Source: Sinorhizobium fredii USDA 205
Lineage (GTDB): Bacteria; Pseudomonadota; Alphaproteobacteria; Rhizobiales; Rhizobiaceae
Assembly: GCF_001461695.1 (NCBI RefSeq)
Contig: NZ_AUTC01000024.1
Span: 62,001 to 126,000, forward strand
DNA length: 64,000 nt
Reading direction: 5' to 3'
Below, piece after piece: positions 20,768 to 28,931 of this stretch. The position numbers were made by a program, and so were the translations under genes. Under the pieces are notes generated by a model. That model had not been told where the DNA came from and did no database searches. It saw only the letters and a list, made by a program, of their open reading frames with translations. Position 1 is the first letter of the stretch. Each line of letters begins with the position of its first letter.

Positions 20768-21187
20768 TCAATCGAGCCGTGCCAGAACCTGCTCCAGATT
20801 TGCAAGGAACTGCTGCCACCCGGCCTTGGCGCCACCAAAGGCCTGGCGCTGCTCCGGCCGGAAGCCCGACTGCTCCATGCGTAGCTGGGTCCCTGTGGTC
20901 GTTGGCGTGAGGATGAACGTCACCACGCTTTTGAGGTCGAAGGCCGCATCCTCGTGGGCGAAGTTCCAAGTGTATGTCAGCCTTCTGTTCGGCTCTACGG
21001 CAAGCACCTCGCAGTCCAAAACGCCGCCCCATTCGCCGCGCAGATTGAAACGGTGACCCACCACCGGGCTGAAGTCGTTTTTCATCAGCCACTCCTCGAT
21101 CAGGTGTGGTTGGGTGAGCGCACGCCAGATCTTTTCGGGCGGATGCGGGATTTCACGTTCGACGACGACTGCGCGCGTTTCGTTCAT
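20768..21187 (-). CDS. SRPBCC (AHSA1-like) domain protein
   Basis: 139 residues forming one START/SRPBCC helix-grip domain: ERE-IPHPPEKIWRALTQPHLIEEWL at the front, a beta-rich middle (FNLRGEWGG.LDCEVLAVEPNRRLTYTW) and the closing amphipathic helix AGWQQFLANLEQVL. Such domains bind hydrophobic ligands in their cavity. The ATG overlaps the stop of the upstream ArsR gene (ATGA), so the pair is translationally coupled, a common arrangement of ArsR with SRPBCC proteins. Confidence 0.85.
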   Translation of the reverse strand: MNETRAVVVEREIPHPPEKIWRALTQPHLIEEWLMKNDFSPVVGHRFNLRGEWGGVLDCEVLAVEPNRRLTYTWNFAHEDAAFDLKSVVTFILTPTTTGTQLRMEQSGFRPEQRQAFGGAKAGWQQFLANLEQVLARLD

Positions 21188-21507
21188 TGGTCCATCCTTT
21201 TCAGTAGATCTTCCAGATCGTCGAAGCGGCGCTGCCAGAATCCAGCCATCTCGCTTGTCCAATCGACCAGGGGGACAAGCGCGCCGAGTTGCGCGCTGTA
21301 GTAGGTGTGGCGACCTTCGTGCCGGTCGCGCACCAACCCAGCCTCCCGTAGGATCCCGAGATGCTTTGAGACGACCGGTTGCGAAACCCCGGCCCGCGCC
21401 GTCAGAGCGCCAACCGACTTTTCTCCCTCGCGGCACAATCGCTCGAAGAGAGCACGCCGCGTCGGATCGGCAAGCGTCCTGAAGAGTAAATCGTGAGTCT
21501 CCGACAT
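21184..21507 (-). CDS. ArsR-family winged-helix repressor
   Basis: 107 residues: LFRTLADPTRRALFERLCREGEKSVGAL, then the recognition helix VSQPVVSKHLGILREAGLV and the wing RHEGRHTYYSAQ. No metal-binding Cys pair is present in the usual alpha-3 position, so it is not an arsenic sensor and may respond to another ligand, possibly one handled by the coupled SRPBCC protein. A near-perfect 16-bp inverted repeat lies 10 bases before its start, consistent with autorepression. Confidence 0.88.
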   Translation of the reverse strand: MSETHDLLFRTLADPTRRALFERLCREGEKSVGALTARAGVSQPVVSKHLGILREAGLVRDRHEGRHTYYSAQLGALVPLVDWTSEMAGFWQRRFDDLEDLLKRMDQ

Positions 21508-21516
21508 TTGGGATCA

Positions 21517-21558
21517 ATACCCCGTTGGCTATTAATCGATATATAGCCAACGAGGTAT
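21517..21558. promoter_or_regulatory. Palindromic operator of the ArsR-SRPBCC operon
   Basis: Arms ATACCCCGTTGGCTAT (21517-21532) and ATAGCCAACGAGGTAT (21543-21558) are reverse complements at 15 of 16 positions, with a 10-bp AT-rich spacer. It sits 10 bases before the ArsR start codon, where a repressor would block the promoter. Confidence 0.75.
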
Positions 21559-21866
21559 GAATGAGTCAACCCCGACTCACCGAGAGTCCTCGTCACGGTA
21601 GCCAAGACGGGCGAACCGCCCGTCTGTTGGCGTTGAAACTTCATGGCAAATGACCAGACATATCTGTTTTCAAGCAATCTCGAAATTTCGCGTGAGCACC
21701 ACTCCTCAACGCGCGTTCTTGAAGAACTATATCCAGTTGGCTATGCATGACGCATCATCGTCATCGATCGTGCGTGCTCGCAGCGACGCGCGCCACGTTG
21801 CCTGCGCTATGCGCCTTTCAGTGAGGACATGTTTAGAGGGCAACGTCGCAGACGAAAGGCGGCGCC
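21559..21866. other. Intergenic gap without recognised gene
   Basis: 308 bases between the ArsR operator and the end of glpK. Short open frames exist but none shows family features or a credible ribosome site. The first part presumably holds the ArsR promoter upstream of the palindrome. Confidence 0.5.
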
Positions 21867-23360
21867 CTACGCCGCCATCAGCGTCCGCTTCACCGCGCTG
21901 CGCCAGCCCTTGAGCTTGCCCTTGCGCGTCGTCCCGTCCATCTTCGGTTCGAAGCGCCGGTCGCGCGCCCAGGACTTGGCGAACTCCTCCTGGGTGGGCC
22001 AGACTCCGGCGCGGCTGCCGGCGAGCCAGGCGACGCCGAGCGCCGTCGTCTCGAGGATGACCGGCCGGTCGACCGGGGCGTCGAGCAGATCGGACAGCCT
22101 TTGCATCGTCCAGTCGGAGGCGACCATGCCGCCATCGACACGCAACACCGTGTCCTTGCCGTTGCTGCGCCAGTCCCGGTGCATGGCGTCGAGCAGATCG
22201 CGCGTCTGATAGCAGACGGATTCGAGAGCGGCACGGGCGAATTCGGCCGGGCCGGTGTTGCGCGTCATCCCGTAGATCGCGCCGCGGGCATCCGGATCCC
22301 AGTGCGGCGCACCGAGGCCGGTGAAGGCCGGCACGAGATAAACCTCCTGCGTCGGGTCGGCGCTTTCGGCAAGCGTACCGGTGTCGGGTGCCGCCTTGAT
22401 GACCTTGAGCCCGTCGCGCAACCACTGAACGGCAGCGCCGGCCACGAAAATCGAGCCTTCGAGCGCATAAGTCGTCTCGCCATTGAGGCGATAGGCGATG
22501 GTGGTGAGCAGCCGATTCTTGGAACGAACGATATCCTTCCCCGTGTTGAGCAGCGCGAAACAGCCGGTGCCGTAGGTGGATTTCAGCATGCCGGGCTTGA
22601 AGCAGGCCTGGCCGATCGTTGCCGCCTGCTGGTCGCCAGCAACGCCGAGGATCGGGATCGCCGCGCTGAAGAGGGACGCATCCGTGACGCCGAAGTCGGC
22701 GGCGCAATCCTTCACGTCCGGCAGCATCGCCCGCGGGATGCGCAGGATGTCGGTGAGCTCGTCGTCCCAGCTATTGTCGACGATGTTGTAGATCAGCGTG
22801 CGCGACGCGTTGGTCGCGTCGGTGACGAAGGACTTGCCGCCGGTGAGCCGCCAGATGAGGAACGTGTCGATGGTGCCGAAGCAGAGTTCGCCCTTGGCGG
22901 CGCGCGCCTGCGCGCCCTTCACATTGGTGAGCAGCCAGTTGAGCTTCGTGCCGGAGAAATACGGATCGAGCAGCAGCCCGGTTTTCTTGGTGAAGGTCTT
23001 TTCGAGGCCCTGCTTCTTCAGCTTATCGCAGAAGGAAGCGGTGCGGCGGTCCTGCCAGACGATCGCGTTGTGGATCGGTTTGCCCGTCGCGCGATCCCAC
23101 ACCACCACCGTCTCGCGTTGGTTGGTGATGCCGATCGCAGCGATTTCACTCGTGGAAATGCCGGCCTTCTCGATCGCCTGTCGAGCGGTGAAGAGAACTG
23201 TCTCCCAGATCTCCTCCGGGTCGTGTTCCACCCAGCCGGATTTCGGAAAATGCTGCCTGAATTCTCTCTGGCCGACGCCCGCGACCTGCTGCTTGCCGTC
23301 GAAAACGATCGCCCGCGTGGACGTCGTACCCTGATCGATCGCGAGAATATATCCGCCCAT
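21867..23360 (-). CDS. glpK: Glycerol kinase
   Basis: 497 residues of the FGGY carbohydrate kinase family, phosphorylating glycerol to sn-glycerol 3-phosphate. The ATP-binding start [17 protein letters not shown], the FGGY N-signature zone, the glycerol-contact segments ([14 protein letters not shown], and Trp/Asp residues further on) and the C-terminal signature around [22 protein letters not shown] are all present. Length matches E. coli GlpK. The ATG at 23360 begins the conserved protein. No glpF or glpD is adjacent; upstream repeats suggest DeoR-type control. Confidence 0.95.
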   Translation of the reverse strand: MGGYILAIDQGTTSTRAIVFDGKQQVAGVGQREFRQHFPKSGWVEHDPEEIWETVLFTARQAIEKAGISTSEIAAIGITNQRETVVVWDRATGKPIHNAIVWQDRRTASFCDKLKKQGLEKTFTKKTGLLLDPYFSGTKLNWLLTNVKGAQARAAKGELCFGTIDTFLIWRLTGGKSFVTDATNASRTLIYNIVDNSWDDELTDILRIPRAMLPDVKDCAADFGVTDASLFSAAIPILGVAGDQQAATIGQACFKPGMLKSTYGTGCFALLNTGKDIVRSKNRLLTTIAYRLNGETTYALEGSIFVAGAAVQWLRDGLKVIKAAPDTGTLAESADPTQEVYLVPAFTGLGAPHWDPDARGAIYGMTRNTGPAEFARAALESVCYQTRDLLDAMHRDWRSNGKDTVLRVDGGMVASDWTMQRLSDLLDAPVDRPVILETTALGVAWLAGSRAGVWPTQEEFAKSWARDRRFEPKMDGTTRKGKLKGWRSAVKRTLMAA

Positions 23361-23421
23361 ATGCCCCTCCTCGGCACGCAACAGCCGCCGCCCTTCCTCT
23401 AGCGGCAACCTTCGGAAGACT

Positions 23422-23453
23422 TGAATACGACGGATAAACGAATGTCAAACGAA
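23422..23453 (-). promoter_or_regulatory. Candidate glpK promoter with tandem TTCGTTT repeats
   Basis: On the minus strand two TTCGTTT repeats (23453-23447 and 23442-23436) are spaced 11 bp, one helical turn. A TTGACA (23448-23443) lies between and within them, with TATTCA (23427-23422) 15 bp further on. Repeats of this kind fit a DeoR/GlpR-type operator; the -10 spacing is short. Confidence 0.35.
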
Positions 23454-23615
23454 AACAAAACGCAACTCTTCCGCCCTTTTCACCGCGGCACCAACTCTGC
23501 GTCGCCGCCCCGAAAAACACAATTGTCACCGCCGCGCTTTTGCGCGTAGGCTGCGGCTGTTGCGTCGCAAAACGAGGGCGCCGAGCGGATAAGAATGCGG
23601 CACGGTCTGCACTTT

Positions 23616-23635
23616 GTCCCATCGCACGATGGGAC
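23616..23635. promoter_or_regulatory. Perfect palindrome in the bdhA leader
   Basis: Arms GTCCCATCG (23616-23624) and CGATGGGAC (23627-23635) around CA, 30 bases before the bdhA ATG. It could be a repressor site for bdhA-xdhAB or a 5' mRNA hairpin. Confidence 0.5.
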
Positions 23636-23665
23636 GGGTCTGCGGCACCGAGGGAGAGATCGAGA

Positions 23666-24442
23666 ATGACGAAAACAGCGGTCATAACGGGTTCGACGAG
23701 CGGCATCGGCCTGGCAATCGCCAAGGCCTTTGCGAAAACCGGCGCCAACATCGTGCTGAACGGTTTCGGTTCGGCCGACGAAATCAGGACCGTGACGGAC
23801 GAGGTGGCGGGTCTCGGCGCCGGCACGGTGCTTCACCACCCGGCCGACATGACGAAGCCGGCCGAGATCGCCGACCTGATCGCGACCGCCACCGCCCGCC
23901 TCGGCGGTGCCGACATCCTCGTCAACAATGCCGGCGTGCAGTTCGTTGAAAAGATCGAGGATTTTCCGGTCGAGCAATGGGACCGGATCATCGCCATCAA
24001 CCTCTCCTCCTCCTTCCACACGATCCGGGCGGCGATTCCCGCGATGAAACAGAAGGGCTGGGGCCGCATCGTCAATATCGCCTCGGCGCATGGCCTCGTC
24101 GCCTCGCCCTTCAAGTCCGCCTATGTGGCCGCCAAGCATGGTATCATGGGGCTCACCAAGACCGTGGCGCTCGAGGTCGCGGAAAACGGCATCACCGTGA
24201 ACTCGATCTGCCCCGGCTATGTGCTGACGCCGCTCGTCGAAAAGCAGATACCGGACCAGGCAAGGACGCGCGGCATCACCGAGGAACAGGTGATCAACGA
24301 GGTGATGCTCAAGGGCCAGCCGACCAAGAAATTCATCACCGTCGAGCAAGTTGCCTCGCTGGCGCTCTATCTTGCCAGCGACGAGGCCGCCCAGATCACC
24401 GGCACGCATGTCTCGATGGACGGCGGCTGGACGGCGCAATAG
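23666..24442 (+). CDS. bdhA: D-3-hydroxybutyrate dehydrogenase
   Basis: 258-residue short-chain dehydrogenase that oxidises D-3-hydroxybutyrate to acetoacetate with NAD+, the first step in using PHB breakdown products. The cofactor motif TGSTSGIG is at 8-15, NNAG at 87-90, and the catalytic set is Asn112, Ser140, Tyr153 and Lys157. HGLVASPFKSAYVAAKHG and the C-terminal THVSMDGGWTAQ are typical of BdhA. It heads an operon with xdhA and xdhB, the arrangement known from S. meliloti (bdhA-xdhA2-xdhB2). A perfect palindrome lies in the leader. Confidence 0.95.
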   Translation: MTKTAVITGSTSGIGLAIAKAFAKTGANIVLNGFGSADEIRTVTDEVAGLGAGTVLHHPADMTKPAEIADLIATATARLGGADILVNNAGVQFVEKIEDFPVEQWDRIIAINLSSSFHTIRAAIPAMKQKGWGRIVNIASAHGLVASPFKSAYVAAKHGIMGLTKTVALEVAENGITVNSICPGYVLTPLVEKQIPDQARTRGITEEQVINEVMLKGQPTKKFITVEQVASLALYLASDEAAQITGTHVSMDGGWTAQ

Positions 24443-24462
24443 AGCGGGATCGAGAAGGACGC

Positions 24463-25938
24463 ATGGCACAGGCATCCGACAGCATCCGCTTCATCCTGAA
24501 CGACAGGGAGGTCGCGCTTTCCGATGTTGCGCCGACAGACACGCTGCTCGACTTTCTCAGGCTTGAGCGTCGCCTGACCGGCACCAAGGAAGGCTGTGCC
24601 GAGGGCGACTGCGGCGCCTGCACCGTGCTCGTCGGCCGGCTCACCGGCAACAGCGAGAGCCTGGTCTACGAAACCGTCAACGCCTGCATCCGCTTTGTCG
24701 GCTCACTGAACGCGACGCATGCCGTCACCGTCGAGCATCTGGCCGCAAGCGACGGAACGCTGCATCCGGTGCAGCAGGCAATGATCGATTTTCACGGCTC
24801 GCAATGCGGCTTCTGCACGCCCGGCATCGTCATGTCGCTCTATGGGCTGTGGCTGACGAAAGACAATCCGAGCCGCGCGGCGATCGAGAAGGCCCTGCAA
24901 GGCAATCTCTGTCGCTGCACCGGCTACGAGCCGATCATCCGCGCGGCCGAGGCCGCGGCAAAGGAGCGGCCGTCGGCGGTTTTTGATCCGATTACCCGGA
25001 CGCGCGAGACGGTAGCGGCGCGGCTCAAGGCGCTACGGGCGACGGAAACGATCGTCATCGGCAAGGGCGAAGACTGTCTTATCGTTCCGGCGGATACCGC
25101 CGGGCTTGCGACGGTGCTGGCCGAACATCCCGCGGCCACGATCGTCGCCGGTGCGACCGATGTCGGCCTCTGGGTGACGAAGCAGATGCGCCCGATCAAT
25201 CCGGCAGTGTTCATCAACGGCATCGCCGAACTGCAGAAAATCGAAAGCTCTGAAGCCGGCCTGACGATCGGCGCCGGCGTCAGCTATACGGCCGCCTTCG
25301 AGGCTCTTGTCGCCTACCCGACTTTCGGGGCGCTGCTCGACCGCATCGGCGGCGAGCAGGTGCGCAACATGGGCACGATCGGCGGCAACATCGCCAACGG
25401 CTCGCCGATCGGCGACAGTCCGCCGCCGCTGATCGCCCTCGGCGCAACCGTCACGCTGCGGTCGAAGGACGGCACGCGCCCGCTGCCACTCGAGGATTTC
25501 TTCATCGCCTATGGCAAGCAGGACCGTCGCCCTGGCGAATTCCTCGAAAGCATCTTCGTGCCGGCGCTGCCGGCCGGCGACCGCTTCGCCGCCTACAAGG
25601 TGACGAAGCGCCGCGACGAGGATATCTCCGCTTTGCTCGGCGCTTTCCGTATCTCGCTCGAAGGCGACCGGGTGAAGACCGCCCGCATCGCCTTCGGCGG
25701 CATGGCCGCCACCCCGAAGCGGGCGAAGGCCGTCGAGGCGGCCTTGCTCGGCCAGCCCTGGACGGAGGACACGGTGCGCTCGGCGCAAACTGCCTTCGAG
25801 ACGGACTTCCAGCCGATTGACGACTGGCGCGCCACCAGCGCCTACCGCATGCTGGCGGCAAAGAACCTGCTGATGCGCTTCTTCCTGGAGAGCATTGGAG
25901 AGGAGGCCCAGCTTCAGCGCTTCGAGGATGTGGCATGA
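24463..25938 (+). CDS. xdhA: Xanthine dehydrogenase small subunit (2Fe-2S and FAD)
   Basis: 491 residues. The plant-type 2Fe-2S cluster ligands are Cys45, Cys50, Cys53 and Cys75; the second cluster uses Cys115, Cys118, Cys150 and Cys152 (QCGFCTPG and LCRCTGYEP). A flavin domain follows, with IVAGATDVGLWV and GTIGGNIANGSPIGDSPP. The enzyme oxidises hypoxanthine and xanthine to urate, passing electrons to FAD and NAD+. It starts 20 bases after bdhA with a GAAGGA site. A RIME element separates it from xdhB. Confidence 0.95.
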   Translation: MAQASDSIRFILNDREVALSDVAPTDTLLDFLRLERRLTGTKEGCAEGDCGACTVLVGRLTGNSESLVYETVNACIRFVGSLNATHAVTVEHLAASDGTLHPVQQAMIDFHGSQCGFCTPGIVMSLYGLWLTKDNPSRAAIEKALQGNLCRCTGYEPIIRAAEAAAKERPSAVFDPITRTRETVAARLKALRATETIVIGKGEDCLIVPADTAGLATVLAEHPAATIVAGATDVGLWVTKQMRPINPAVFINGIAELQKIESSEAGLTIGAGVSYTAAFEALVAYPTFGALLDRIGGEQVRNMGTIGGNIANGSPIGDSPPPLIALGATVTLRSKDGTRPLPLEDFFIAYGKQDRRPGEFLESIFVPALPAGDRFAAYKVTKRRDEDISALLGAFRISLEGDRVKTARIAFGGMAATPKRAKAVEAALLGQPWTEDTVRSAQTAFETDFQPIDDWRATSAYRMLAAKNLLMRFFLESIGEEAQLQRFEDVA

Positions 25939-25967
25939 GTGCTGACTTCGAAGTTTGCGAGGCGCGA

Positions 25968-26110
25968 TTGCCCCTCTCCTCGGGTTTAACCCGAGGACTA
26001 ACCCTCTCGCCGCCTGCGGGGAGAGGGGACTTTGGACGTTGGGGCGCTGCCGCGCGTTCCCTTCTCCCCGCGCGGGGGGAGAAGGTGGCCGGCAGGCCGG
26101 ATGAGGGGCA
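25968..26110 (+). repeat. RIME-type mosaic element, copy 2, inside the bdhA-xdhAB operon
   Basis: About 143 bp bounded by TTGCCCCTC and GGATGAGGGGC, with the two usual inner palindromes plus an extra palindrome CCTCGGGTTTAACCCGAGG near the left end. It fills most of the 198-bp gap between xdhA and xdhB and could form strong mRNA stems there. Confidence 0.82.
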
Positions 26111-26136
26111 GCAATTCCTTCGGCAGGAGGGCCTAG

Positions 26137-28473
26137 ATGGATAAATCCACCTTCGAAGAACGCCAAACCATCGCCGGCCCGATGCACAGCGAGCTCCGCC
26201 ACGACAGTGCCCACAAGCACGTCGCCGGGACCGCCGATTATATCGACGACATCCCGGAACCCGCCGGAACCTTGCACGGTGCGCTTGGCCTCACGGACCG
26301 GGCACACGCCGAAATCACGGACATGGACCTCTCGACGGCTGCCGCCCTCCCCGGCGTCGTCTGCGTGCTGACCGCAAAGGACATGCCGCATTCGAACGAC
26401 ATCAGCCCCACCCACCTGCACGACGAGCCGGTGCTTGCCGACGGCCGCGTACAGTTCCACGGGCAGCCGGCCTTTGCGGTGATCGCCGAGACGCGCGACA
26501 TTGCGCGCCGGGCCGCGCGGCTTGCGAAGATCACCTATCGCGACCTGCCGCACATGATCGATGTTGCCGATGCGATGGCCGGGGGCGGCGAGCTCGTCAC
26601 GCCGCCGTTGACACTGCAGCGCGGCGATGCGGAGGGCGAATTGGAGCGCGCACCACGCCGGCTCAAGGGCCGGATGCGGATCGGTGGCCAGGAGCACTTC
26701 TATCTGGAAGGGCACATCGCGCTGGCGGTTCCCGGCGAGGACGACGAGATGGCCGTCTGGGTGTCGACCCAGCATCCGAGCGAAGTCCAGCACATGGTCG
26801 CGCAGGTACTCGGCGTCCCGTCAAACGCCGTTACCGTCAATGTCCGCCGCATGGGCGGTGGCTTCGGCGGCAAGGAAACGCAGGGCAACCAGTTCGCCGC
26901 ACTCGCTGCGGTTGCGGCGCGCAAGCTGCGCCGCGCCGTGAAATTCCGCCCCGACCGCGACGACGACATGACGGCGACGGGCAAGCGCCACGACTTCCTC
27001 GTCGATTACGATGTCGGCTTCGATGAGGACGGGCAGATCCTGGCGGTCCACGCGACCTATGCGGCGCGCTGCGGTTTCTCCGCCGATCTATCCGGACCGG
27101 TCACCGACCGGGCGCTCTTCCACGCCGACAACGCCTACTTCTATCCGCATGTGAAGCTGACCTCGCAACCGCTGAAGACCAATACGGTTTCCAACACCGC
27201 CTTTCGCGGCTTCGGCGGGCCGCAAGGCATGGTCGGCTGCGAGCGGATCATCGAGGAGGTCGCCTATGCGCTCGGTAAGGACCCGCTCGAAATCCGCAAG
27301 CTGAACTTCTATGGCGACGGGAACTCGGGTCGCAACATCACGCCCTATCATCAGACGATCGAAGACAACATCATCCGACAGATCGTCGACGAACTGGAAA
27401 CGAGCGCCGACTATCAGGCGCGGCGGGCCGCGATCATCGACTTCAACAGATCGAGCCGAGTGATCCGCAAGGGCATCGCGCTGACCCCGGTGAAGTTCGG
27501 GATCTCCTTCACCCTGACCCATCTCAATCAGGCCGGCGCCCTCGTCCACGTCTACAATGACGGCTCGGTCCATCTCAACCATGGCGGCACCGAGATGGGC
27601 CAGGGCCTCTACACCAAGGTGGCGCAGGTTCTGGCCGACAGCTTCCAGATCGATATCGGCCGGGTGAAGATCACCGCGACGACGACCGGCAAGGTGCCGA
27701 ACACCTCGGCAACGGCCGCCTCCTCCGGTTCCGACTTGAACGGCATGGCCGCTTTCGACGCCGCTCGCCAGATCAAGGAACGGCTTGTCGCCTTTGCCGC
27801 CGAGCGCTGGCAGACGACCGCCGAGAACGTCACTTTCGTGCCGAACCACGTCAAGATCGGCGAGGAGCTCGTGCCCTTCGCCGAGTTCATCGGCCAGGCC
27901 TATGCGGCGCGCGTGCAGTTGTCGGCGGCCGGCTTCTACAAGACACCGAAGATCCACTGGGATCGTTCAGCCGGACGGGGCACGCCCTTCTATTATTTCG
28001 CCTATGGCGCCGCGGTCTCCGAAGTGTCGATTGACACGTTGACCGGGGAATACTTGGTCGACCGGGTCGACGTGCTGCACGACGTCGGCCGCTCGCTCAA
28101 TCCGGCGATCGACCTCGGCCAGATCGAGGGCGGCTTCGTGCAGGGCATGGGCTGGCTGACGACGGAAGAACTCTGGTGGGACGAGAAGGGGCGGCTGAGG
28201 ACGCATGCCCCCTCGACTTACAAGATTCCGCTCGCCTCGGACCGGCCGAAGATCTTCAACGTGCGCCTCGCCGAATGGTCGGAAAATGCCGAAAAGACGA
28301 TCGGCCGCTCGAAAGCAGTGGGCGAGCCGCCCCTGATGCTGCCGATCTCGGTTCTCGAGGCGCTGTCGATGGCGGTCGCCAGCATCGCCGACTATAGGGA
28401 GTGCCCCCGCCTCGATACGCCGGCAACACCGGAGCGCATCCTGATGGCGGTGGAGCGGCTCAGGGGACGGTAA
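26137..28473 (+). CDS. xdhB: Xanthine dehydrogenase molybdenum-cofactor subunit
   Basis: 778 residues. The molybdopterin-binding blocks MGGGFGGKETQGNQF, NTAFRGFGGPQG and the late GEPPLMLP with the catalytic Glu are all in place, as are substrate-channel residues typical of bacterial XdhB. It pairs with XdhA for purine hydroxylation. A GGAGG site within the flank of the RIME element precedes the ATG. No xdhC (the Moco sulfuration and insertion chaperone) follows; a RIME copy and a LysR gene come next instead. Confidence 0.95.
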   Translation: MDKSTFEERQTIAGPMHSELRHDSAHKHVAGTADYIDDIPEPAGTLHGALGLTDRAHAEITDMDLSTAAALPGVVCVLTAKDMPHSNDISPTHLHDEPVLADGRVQFHGQPAFAVIAETRDIARRAARLAKITYRDLPHMIDVADAMAGGGELVTPPLTLQRGDAEGELERAPRRLKGRMRIGGQEHFYLEGHIALAVPGEDDEMAVWVSTQHPSEVQHMVAQVLGVPSNAVTVNVRRMGGGFGGKETQGNQFAALAAVAARKLRRAVKFRPDRDDDMTATGKRHDFLVDYDVGFDEDGQILAVHATYAARCGFSADLSGPVTDRALFHADNAYFYPHVKLTSQPLKTNTVSNTAFRGFGGPQGMVGCERIIEEVAYALGKDPLEIRKLNFYGDGNSGRNITPYHQTIEDNIIRQIVDELETSADYQARRAAIIDFNRSSRVIRKGIALTPVKFGISFTLTHLNQAGALVHVYNDGSVHLNHGGTEMGQGLYTKVAQVLADSFQIDIGRVKITATTTGKVPNTSATAASSGSDLNGMAAFDAARQIKERLVAFAAERWQTTAENVTFVPNHVKIGEELVPFAEFIGQAYAARVQLSAAGFYKTPKIHWDRSAGRGTPFYYFAYGAAVSEVSIDTLTGEYLVDRVDVLHDVGRSLNPAIDLGQIEGGFVQGMGWLTTEELWWDEKGRLRTHAPSTYKIPLASDRPKIFNVRLAEWSENAEKTIGRSKAVGEPPLMLPISVLEALSMAVASIADYRECPRLDTPATPERILMAVERLRGR

Positions 28474-28490
28474 GGCGCGCTGTGGAGAAT

Positions 28491-28611
28491 GCCCCTAACC
28501 CTAACCCGCTCCCCGCACGCGGGGGAGCGGGGAGAGGGGACGAAAGCGGCGCGGCAAGGTTCCTTCGCCCCGCTTGCGGGGAGAAGGTGGCCGGCAGGCC
28601 GGATGAGGGGC
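28491..28611 (+). repeat. RIME-type mosaic element, copy 3
   Basis: About 121 bp after xdhB, with GCCCCTAACCC at the left, two large inner palindromes (the left one extended to GCTCCCCGC..GCGGGGAGC) and GGCCGGATGAGGGGC at the right. It may end the xdhB transcript. Confidence 0.82.
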
Positions 28612-28624
28612 AAGCTGCGCCAAC

Positions 28625-28840
28625 CTATCGCAGCATCTTATCGTCGCAGCGGGGCATACGCCCGTCGAGGAAACCCAGGTCTTTTTTCATGTAATTGGAT
28701 GTCGATTCGAGGTCGAGTTTCCGGCTTCGCCCGCTGACGCGGCGAAGCGCTGATGCGGCAAACCGCATCGCGCCGCTGAATGAGAAAAGCGGCTTTCTTT
28801 CAGCATATTCCAATACATCGCAAATCATCTGAACATCCAT
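28625..28840 (-). CDS. Small hypothetical protein divergent from the LysR gene
   Basis: About 71 residues if the ATG at 28840 is used; in-frame starts also exist at 28912, 28828 and 28768, none with a good ribosome site. The C-terminal half (LRRVSGRSRKLDLESTSNYM then KKDLGFLDGR) is basic and resembles the short Arg-rich DUF1127-like proteins of rhizobia, ending CDDKMLR. Codon choice is plausible for this genome. It points away from the LysR gene and could be its regulatory target. Existence and start are both uncertain. Confidence 0.4.
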   Translation of the reverse strand: MDVQMICDVLEYAERKPLFSFSGAMRFAASALRRVSGRSRKLDLESTSNYMKKDLGFLDGRMPRCDDKMLR

Positions 28841-28931
28841 TCGAAGACGATGAAGTTGACTTGCAGCATGCCGCCGAACGTGCTCGAATTCCAATCGAAC
28901 ATCCGTCTGCATGCATCAAGAGAACTTATCC

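Noticed and set aside
25935..26144. Short ORF starting at the xdhA stop and reading through the RIME element
   Set aside because: Its protein is made by repeat palindromes; the overlap with the stop is chance.
25033..26793. 586-codon minus-strand frame opposite xdhA and xdhB
   Set aside because: Antisense to conserved xanthine dehydrogenase codons and running through a repeat element; no recognisable domains.
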